This document shows, in pieces, positions 59,144 to 64,000 of a stretch of 64,000 bases of DNA; the stretch's first letter is position 1, and every line of letters starts with the position of its first letter. A program made the translations under genes and the position numbers. The notes below the pieces were generated by a model. That model did not search any database and was not told the DNA's origin. It worked only from the letters and a program-made list of their open reading frames with translations. Source of the stretch: Lutacidiplasma sp049802875 (lineage in GTDB: Archaea > Thermoplasmatota > Thermoplasmata > Lutacidiplasmatales > UBA184); contig JBARNH010000028.1 in the NCBI GenBank assembly GCA_049802875.1, forward strand, positions 9,747 through 73,746, written 5' to 3'.

Positions 59144-59953
59144 ATGAACGGAAAGGGAAGGATTCTGGGACTTTCGGTGGCAGCCGCCATAGCGGCCGTC
59201 CTCGTCCTGAGCGGGGGCGTGGCGGCGAGCGGCAGCGGGTACAATCTGTCTTACACTCAGACCTACACGGGGTCGTACCCTGCTATCGGCCTCACGGGAG
59301 TCTCGAGCAGTTATTCGTCGGGCTCGAACATCACGGCTAGCTTTACCGTCTCGGGGCAGATTAATCTCGTCAGCGACGACTACTCCTACGATTTCTGGTT
59401 TGGCGGCACTGCGTCAACCAACACGACCGCGTGGGTCTTCATCAGCAACAACACTACCACGGGAGAGTACTACGGCGGCACCTCGGAAAGCTCCGAGTAC
59501 GGCACGATTAACTACACCCTGAGCAACGGAGGCTCTACGCTCACGTTGAGCATCGCGACCAACGTCGTGGGCCCTTCGTCGAGTTTCGCGATCGACGTGT
59601 TCGCCGGGTACTCGACGTCCACCACCGGCTCCTACGACTGGCTCGGCACCGACTACGGAGACTTTGGCGGTGGTGGAGGCAATGGAGTGACCTGCACCGC
59701 AACGAGTTGCACCGCGGCGCCGGCCGCCGCGAGCAGTCTCCTCTCGGGTCTTCTGCTCTATGCGGTCCTAGGGATCGTGGTCGTCGTTATTGTCATCGTG
59801 GTAGTCGTGATGCTCGTGATGCGCGGGAAGAAGCCCCCCACGTCCGCGCCAGCTCCGGGAGCCGGATGGATGCCGCCCCCCCAGCCGGGTATGGCCCCGC
59901 CACCCCCCCAGTACCAACCCATGCCGCCTCCGCCTCCCCCCGGAGCCCCGTAG
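59144..59953 (+). CDS. Secreted Ser/Thr-rich protein with C-terminal TM and Pro-rich tail
   Basis: The 269-residue protein starts with a signal peptide (ILGLSVAAAIAAVLVLSGGVAASG), followed by about 165 residues rich in Ser, Thr, Gly, Tyr and Asn with many N-x-T/S sequons, consistent with a heavily glycosylated surface domain. A GGGG stretch and CTATSC come before the TM helix (LLLYAVLGIVVVVIVIVVVVMLVM, about 205-228), and the cytoplasmic tail is Pro/Met/Gln-rich. It is probably an archaeal cell-surface protein; the partner of its tail is unknown. Confidence 0.7.
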   Translation: MNGKGRILGLSVAAAIAAVLVLSGGVAASGSGYNLSYTQTYTGSYPAIGLTGVSSSYSSGSNITASFTVSGQINLVSDDYSYDFWFGGTASTNTTAWVFISNNTTTGEYYGGTSESSEYGTINYTLSNGGSTLTLSIATNVVGPSSSFAIDVFAGYSTSTTGSYDWLGTDYGDFGGGGGNGVTCTATSCTAAPAAASSLLSGLLLYAVLGIVVVVIVIVVVVMLVMRGKKPPTSAPAPGAGWMPPPQPGMAPPPPQYQPMPPPPPPGAP

Positions 59954-60096
59954 ACCGGCCGCATCGGAGTTTCCGCGCTCGAACCTTTTCTCCCGGGGGC
60001 CCCCGAACGGGGGCCCTCGAGCGCTCGTCGGATTCTGCCCCGGTTGCTCGATTAGCACAAAGTTTGAAGAACCCCATCGGGGTCGATGGGCAGACC

Positions 60097-60651
60097 ATGC
60101 CGCGAGCCTACGCGCGACTGCGTCGGGGCGACGCTCCCGGGCCACCTGACGCATCGGTCGTCCCTGACAACGGGATGTGTCTCAGTGTCTTCTTGGTATT
60201 CCGGACCTCCCGGCGTTCGAAGCAAGTCCTGGTGGGCAAGGTGGACCCATCGGGACCGTGGTATGACCTCGCCGCGCTGGGACCGGATCGGCTTGCTTCG
60301 CTCCAGGATCGGTGGATGCTACCGGCGAGCCAACTCCTCCTATTCGAGTCCCCCGACGATGCCGCGCGTCGGGTCGCCCGGGAGCAGTTGGAGTTGGAGC
60401 TGACGGCGCTCCCTGCCCCGCGCGTCTTTTCTGAGACCCAGCGGCGCGAGGGCGCTCCGGGGAACGACCCGCACTGGGACCTGCACTTTGTCTACGAGAT
60501 CCCTTGGCCGAAGGACCGACCCGTACGCGCGGGGCCGTGGAAGGAACTCGCCTTCGTGCCGGTTCGCTCCACGCCCCGTTCGGAGTTCGGCCGAGGGCAC
60601 GGCGACGTGCTCGAGCTCATCGGCCTCTCGCCCGCGGATCCCGCGGCGTAG
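60097..60651 (+). CDS. Nudix-like protein, degenerate
   Basis: The 184-residue protein has a possible Nudix fold: RVAREQLELELTAL in the place of the Nudix helix, then DPHWDLHFVYEIPW and a C-terminal WKELAFVPVR strand and helix. The G-x5-E-x7-REUxEE signature is not intact, so hydrolase activity is doubtful. It could be a binding protein. ATG 60097 begins after the surface-protein gene. Function unknown. Confidence 0.55.
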   Translation: MPRAYARLRRGDAPGPPDASVVPDNGMCLSVFLVFRTSRRSKQVLVGKVDPSGPWYDLAALGPDRLASLQDRWMLPASQLLLFESPDDAARRVAREQLELELTALPAPRVFSETQRREGAPGNDPHWDLHFVYEIPWPKDRPVRAGPWKELAFVPVRSTPRSEFGRGHGDVLELIGLSPADPAA

Positions 60652-60706
60652 ACGCTCTGACAGCGGTCGCTGAGTTCGCGACCCGCTCGAATGGCGGGCG
60701 GACGAC

Positions 60707-61234
60707 TCAGCCCTTGGGAACGAACCAGATATCGGTCACGGAGTACTTCGCGGTCGGTTCGAATCGCGCCTCGACCGGCATCCCGACGTACAGGTCCGAC
60801 TCCACCGCATCCTTCAACCGAACGAGCAAGAGGCTGCCGGCCCCGTCAAATTCGACCAGGGCGAGGTTGTAGGGCGTCTCTTTCAGAAACGCCTCGCTGC
60901 CAAAGTGGCACGTCGTCCACGAGTGAATGCGGCCCCAGGTCGGCAAGTCGACCCACTCCGTGGGGGCGCCGCACACCATGCAGTGACCGCGCGGGGTGGC
61001 GAACACGAACCGGCACTTCGGGCGTCGGCACTTCGACCCTCTCAGGCGCCCCTCAGCGAGGCCGAGGAAGAACGGCGAGTCTTCGGCGTAGCTGTGGATG
61101 TAGTTGATCGAGTACGGATACCGGATGATCAGGCTCTCGACGCCGTCCTTGTCCCGGAAGATCGCCGCTCCGCTGCGGTCGAGCTCCCCCTGAACCTCGC
61201 GGAATTTCCCGAACGTCGGCGGGCGGGCTCTCAT
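60707..61234 (-). CDS. DUF35 OB-fold protein with zinc ribbon
   Basis: The 175-residue protein has the DUF35 layout: an N-terminal helix, the rubredoxin-like zinc site KCRRPKCRFVFATPRGHCMVCG, and a C-terminal OB fold (GRIHSWTTCHFG...EARFEPTAKYSVTDIWFVPKG). In archaea DUF35 proteins hold acetyl-CoA acetyltransferase (thiolase) and HMG-CoA synthase together so that acetoacetyl-CoA is passed on in mevalonate biosynthesis. The start ATG 61234 overlaps the thiolase stop (ATGA), supporting a complex with it. Confidence 0.9.
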   Translation of the reverse strand: MRARPPTFGKFREVQGELDRSGAAIFRDKDGVESLIIRYPYSINYIHSYAEDSPFFLGLAEGRLRGSKCRRPKCRFVFATPRGHCMVCGAPTEWVDLPTWGRIHSWTTCHFGSEAFLKETPYNLALVEFDGAGSLLLVRLKDAVESDLYVGMPVEARFEPTAKYSVTDIWFVPKG

Positions 61235-62670
61235 CGGAACCCCCGCTCGAGGATCGACACCGTGACCGCGGACCCCGTTCCGGCGTGGCTGTGGATCGCC
61301 CCTCGTTGGGCGTTTGGTACCTGGAGCGTGGGGTCACCGAAGTGCTTCGCGATCGTTCGCTGGAGTTGCCAAAAGGCGAACACCCCCTGCATCAGGCCCG
61401 TGGCTCCCACGGGGTGACCGCAGGCGATCAGTCCGCCCGACGGGTTGACCGGAATCTCCCCGGCGCGCGGCGTCGGGAAGCCATAATCGATCCCCTTGAG
61501 GAACGGGTCCCCTTTCTCCACAAACCCGTACCCCTCTCCGTATCGGCAGAGTCCGAGATCCTCGTAGGTCTGGATCTCGCTTGAGGCGTAGGCGTCGTGC
61601 AGTTCGATGAAGTCGAGCTGGGAGTTGGGATTTGTGACTCCTGCCATCTTGTAGGCCTCGAGCCCGGCCGCGCGCCCGGCGCGGAACGAGTGGACGCCCG
61701 GGTACTGGAGGTCCTCGTAGTCGCTCGCCTTCTCGTGCGGCATCAACGGGACCTTGCCGAAGGGCCGGTCCGCGAGACGCATCGTGTCGGTCCCAGTGCC
61801 GACCCCGATGACGCGGATCGGCTTGTCGGTGAACTCCTTCGCGCGCGCCTCGTCGCACATGACGACCACGGCGGCTCCGTCGCTCATCGTGCAGATCTGC
61901 TCCCGAGTGAGCGGATAGCTGATCATCTCCGACCGGAGGACATCGTCGACCGTCAACCGCTTCGGGTACTGGGCATACGGGTTGTGGAGCGCATTCGTGT
62001 GGTTCTTCACCGAGACCAGGCTCATGACCCGACACCCCTCGGCGATCGCGAGGCGTTGGGCCTCGCGCTCGTCCTTCACTCCCGCGAACTTCCCTCGCCG
62101 AAGGTATTCGTAGATGTGGCGAACGACCATCAGGGCGTAGTATCCGGTGTAGAACCCGCCGAGCGGGAAGTCGAAGTTCGTGTCCGAGGCGAGCGCGATG
62201 AATTCGTTCCCCTTCCATGTCGCGACCCGGCTCATCGTTTCAAAACCCGCCCCGAGGCAGACGTCCATCCGCCCGCTCGCGACCGCTTCGTAGGCGGCCT
62301 GGAAGCACTCCCCGCCGGTCGCCCCGCCCCACTCGATCCGCACGGAGCCCTTCGGATTCATCCCGAGGTAATCCTGTACCATGCTCGCGGCCTTCAACTG
62401 GCGAGTGAAGTGGTCCGAGAAGTACGAGATCCGGGTCCCATCGATCCGATCGTTGGTCAGGTTTGGGATGTCCTTGAGCGCGTAATCGTAGGCACGCTTG
62501 ACCATCAGTCGGAAGTCCATCGACGGGTGCGCCTTCGCGAACTTCGTGACGCCGCCCGTGACCATGTAGACGTTCCGCGCCTTCGTGGACGGCGTTACGG
62601 TTCGTTCCTCGCGACGCGCCGCTCGCGGCGCTCGTCGGGCGGTCGACTTTGCCTTCGATCGGGCCGGCAC
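61231..62670 (-). CDS. Thiolase-family protein (acetyl-CoA acetyltransferase-like)
   Basis: The 479-residue protein has a thiolase fold: GGATGGECFQAAYEAVASG holds the N-terminal active-site region with its Cys, DFIELHDAYASSEIQTYEDLGL and GGLIACGHPVGATGL (His) the C-terminal one, and HSHAGTGSAVTVSIL the end. It would condense two acetyl-CoA or handle a related acyl-CoA. The first 35 residues are Lys/Arg-rich and unusual; TATA-like ATTTAAG at 62706-62712 supports ATG 62670 as start. It forms a coupled pair with the DUF35 gene. Confidence 0.9.
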   Translation of the reverse strand: MPARSKAKSTARRAPRAARREERTVTPSTKARNVYMVTGGVTKFAKAHPSMDFRLMVKRAYDYALKDIPNLTNDRIDGTRISYFSDHFTRQLKAASMVQDYLGMNPKGSVRIEWGGATGGECFQAAYEAVASGRMDVCLGAGFETMSRVATWKGNEFIALASDTNFDFPLGGFYTGYYALMVVRHIYEYLRRGKFAGVKDEREAQRLAIAEGCRVMSLVSVKNHTNALHNPYAQYPKRLTVDDVLRSEMISYPLTREQICTMSDGAAVVVMCDEARAKEFTDKPIRVIGVGTGTDTMRLADRPFGKVPLMPHEKASDYEDLQYPGVHSFRAGRAAGLEAYKMAGVTNPNSQLDFIELHDAYASSEIQTYEDLGLCRYGEGYGFVEKGDPFLKGIDYGFPTPRAGEIPVNPSGGLIACGHPVGATGLMQGVFAFWQLQRTIAKHFGDPTLQVPNAQRGAIHSHAGTGSAVTVSILERGFR

Positions 62671-62705
62671 TTGAGTCCCCTCGCGCGGGCCAACCGAGCC
62701 CGGTT

Positions 62706-62712
62706 CTTAAAT
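62706..62712 (-). promoter_or_regulatory. TATA box of thiolase-DUF35 operon
   Basis: ATTTAAG on the minus strand, first base 42 nt before ATG 62670; its neighbour on the plus strand at 62747 serves the carbamoyltransferase, so the two promoters are divergent. Confidence 0.5.
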
Positions 62713-62746
62713 CCCTGCGCTCCCGGCTACGGGCGGGCGCCAACCC

Positions 62747-62753
62747 TTTAGTT
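62747..62753 (+). promoter_or_regulatory. TATA box of carbamoyltransferase gene
   Basis: CTTTAGT begins 31 nt before ATG 62778, supporting a leaderless start at that ATG. Confidence 0.5.
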
Positions 62754-62777
62754 CGTTCGCCGGCTCGGCGTACGGCA

Positions 62778-63746
62778 ATGCGCCCGGCAACACCGAAGAA
62801 GGACCTCCTCTCGATCCTCGACATCGCCGACGATCTCGGACCGGTGCTGGCTCGGGCGGCCCGGTGGAAGGAGGAGCGGCGTCGTGGGACGTTGCGGCCG
62901 CTACTTCGGGGCAAGAACCTCGGGCTGATCTTCGAGAAACCGTCCACTCGTACCCGCACGTCGTTCGAAGTAGCCATCAACGACCTCGGAGGCCACGCGA
63001 TCTACCTTTCGTCGAAGGACCTCCAGCTCGGGCGCGGAGAAACGATCGCCGATACCGCGCGGGTCTTGTCCCGATACTGCGACGCGATCGCGTTTCGAGC
63101 GTTCCGTCACGCGGACGTGACCGAGCTGGCTCGTTGGGCGAGCATTCCCGTCATCAACGCACTCGACGACCTCGAGCACCCTTGCCAGATCCTCGCGGAC
63201 CTTCTCACGATGCGCGAACGATGGAACGGCCGGTTCGTCGGGCATCGGCTCGCTTGGGTCGGCGACGGGAACAACGTCCTCCACTCGCTGTTGTTGGGGG
63301 CGGCCGCGGTCGGCCTCGACCTGGCCTCCGCGACCCCGGAGAACTATCGCCCGGACGAGGCGATCGTCCGCTCGGCTCGGGTGCTCGCTCGCCGGTCCGG
63401 TGCGAATCTTTCCTTCACGACGGACCCTCGAGAAGCGGCCCGAGGCGCCGACGCGCTCTACACGGACGTCTGGGTCTCGATGGGCGACGAGTCGGAGCAG
63501 GCGGCACGAGAACAGGCGTTCCAAGGATTCCAGGTCAACACGAAGCTGGTCTCGCTCGCGAAACGAGACGCCTTTGTCCTGCACGACCTCCCCGCCCACC
63601 GGGGCCAAGAGATCACTGACGAGGTGATGGACGGACCTCGTTCGGCCGTCTGGGATCAGGCAGAGAACCGCTTGCACGCCCAGAAAGCGATCCTAGAATA
63701 CCTCGTCCGGGCCCCGCCCGGCCGATCCCGGGCCCGACAGCGCTGA
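62778..63746 (+). CDS. argF: Ornithine carbamoyltransferase
   Basis: The 322-residue enzyme makes citrulline from ornithine and carbamoyl phosphate in arginine synthesis. Carbamoyl-phosphate binding is shown by EKPSTRTRTSFE (about 54-65) and LEHPCQILADL (about 133); WVGDGNNVLHSL and LHDLPAHRGQEITDEV are the ornithine-domain motifs. In most OTCs the last reads HCLP with a catalytic Cys; here it is HDLP (Asp270). ATG 62778 is favoured by the TATA box; the frame from 62649 is not used. Confidence 0.9.
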   Translation: MRPATPKKDLLSILDIADDLGPVLARAARWKEERRRGTLRPLLRGKNLGLIFEKPSTRTRTSFEVAINDLGGHAIYLSSKDLQLGRGETIADTARVLSRYCDAIAFRAFRHADVTELARWASIPVINALDDLEHPCQILADLLTMRERWNGRFVGHRLAWVGDGNNVLHSLLLGAAAVGLDLASATPENYRPDEAIVRSARVLARRSGANLSFTTDPREAARGADALYTDVWVSMGDESEQAAREQAFQGFQVNTKLVSLAKRDAFVLHDLPAHRGQEITDEVMDGPRSAVWDQAENRLHAQKAILEYLVRAPPGRSRARQR

Positions 63747-63764
63747 ACTGGCCGGACCCGCGCG

Positions 63765-64000
63765 CTACGAAGGGACGCTCGGGTCGGCCCTCAGACGGAT
63801 CTTGAGCATTCGTTCGATCCGTCGGACGAGGTCGTCCGGGGGACGGAACCCCCCCGACTCGATCTTCAGTACGACCGACTTCTTTTCGTTGAGCTTCTTC
63901 CCCAGCTCCTCCGGGGTCCAATGGAGAGCCTCGCGGGCGACCCGGATGCGCCGGGACCAGTCCGGGGCGAGCTCCATCTCTCCGATCTCCTGGTACAGGT
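63765..64000 (-). CDS. MBF1-like HTH protein, C-terminal part
   Basis: The frame is open to the window edge, so the 5' end lies outside. The visible 78 residues (LYQEIGEMELAPDWSRRIRVAREALHWTPEELGKKLNEKKSVVLKIESGGFRPPDDLVRRIERMLKIRL) match the Cro/C1-type HTH domain of multiprotein bridging factor 1, the archaeal/eukaryotic coactivator; the N-terminal zinc ribbon would lie upstream. It has the typical ending. Converges on the carbamoyltransferase gene, 18 nt away. Confidence 0.85.
   Translation of the reverse strand, partial: LYQEIGEMELAPDWSRRIRVAREALHWTPEELGKKLNEKKSVVLKIESGGFRPPDDLVRRIERMLKIRLRADPSVPS

Noticed and set aside
1..64000. CRISPR arrays, insertion sequences, prophage, rRNA
   Set aside because: No regular direct-repeat array, transposase, integrase, phage structural gene or rRNA motif was seen in the window.

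Overview
The window looks like chromosome of a GC-rich archaeon. The proteasome alpha subunit, membrane-anchored LonB protease, archaeal-type NadM, a thiolase coupled to a DUF35 zinc-ribbon partner, an MBF1-type HTH protein at the right edge, tRNA genes without encoded CCA, and AT-rich TATA-like boxes about 29 nt upstream of many start codons (leaderless mRNAs) all point to Archaea. Several genes have a bacterial flavour (UvrA, UvrC, GTP cyclohydrolase II, a lactate 2-monooxygenase-like flavoprotein, an ACE-like M2 peptidase). That mixture fits a mesophilic, gene-acquiring euryarchaeal or Thermoplasmatota-like lineage; the lineage is inference, not proven here.

Layout. 0.2-10 kb: zinc-ribbon and membrane proteins, a MOSC protein, a two-gene minus-strand unit (methyltransferase and a glycosyltransferase/nucleotidyltransferase fusion), small enzymes, then a Bat-type HTH regulator followed by a degenerate KaiC/RecA-like protein with two tandem palindromes between them. 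10-20 kb: CDF metal exporter, unknown proteins, DUF2252, EamA transporter, lactate-monooxygenase-like enzyme, M3 peptidase. 20-30 kb: small membrane and nucleic-acid-binding proteins, RibA, acetyltransferases, zinc-finger proteins, DUF429, a TrmB-like regulator and two tandem DUF1059 genes. A matching 24-nt inverted-repeat operator lies upstream of the TrmB-like gene and of one DUF1059 gene. 30-42 kb: membrane proteins, an HtrA protease operon with a tiny proline-rich ORF, a winged-HTH plus ABC exporter cluster, M2 peptidase, RNase HI, cyclophilin.

42-64 kb is mostly housekeeping: a frameshifted VOC gene, tRNA-Thr(CGT), the overlapping lonB/zinc-protein/nadM operon, folD, a COG2108-type radical SAM enzyme, psmA, DinB-like protein, a creatininase-family gene followed by uvrA and uvrC, topA, tRNA-Phe(GAA), a secreted glycoprotein-like membrane protein, thiolase plus DUF35, ornithine carbamoyltransferase and the partial MBF1-like gene.

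No insertion sequence, prophage, CRISPR array or rRNA was seen. The most novel material is at small scale: regulator-linked palindromes, tiny ORFs below usual annotation cut-offs (14, 31, 45 and 53 codons), and unusual domain fusions.
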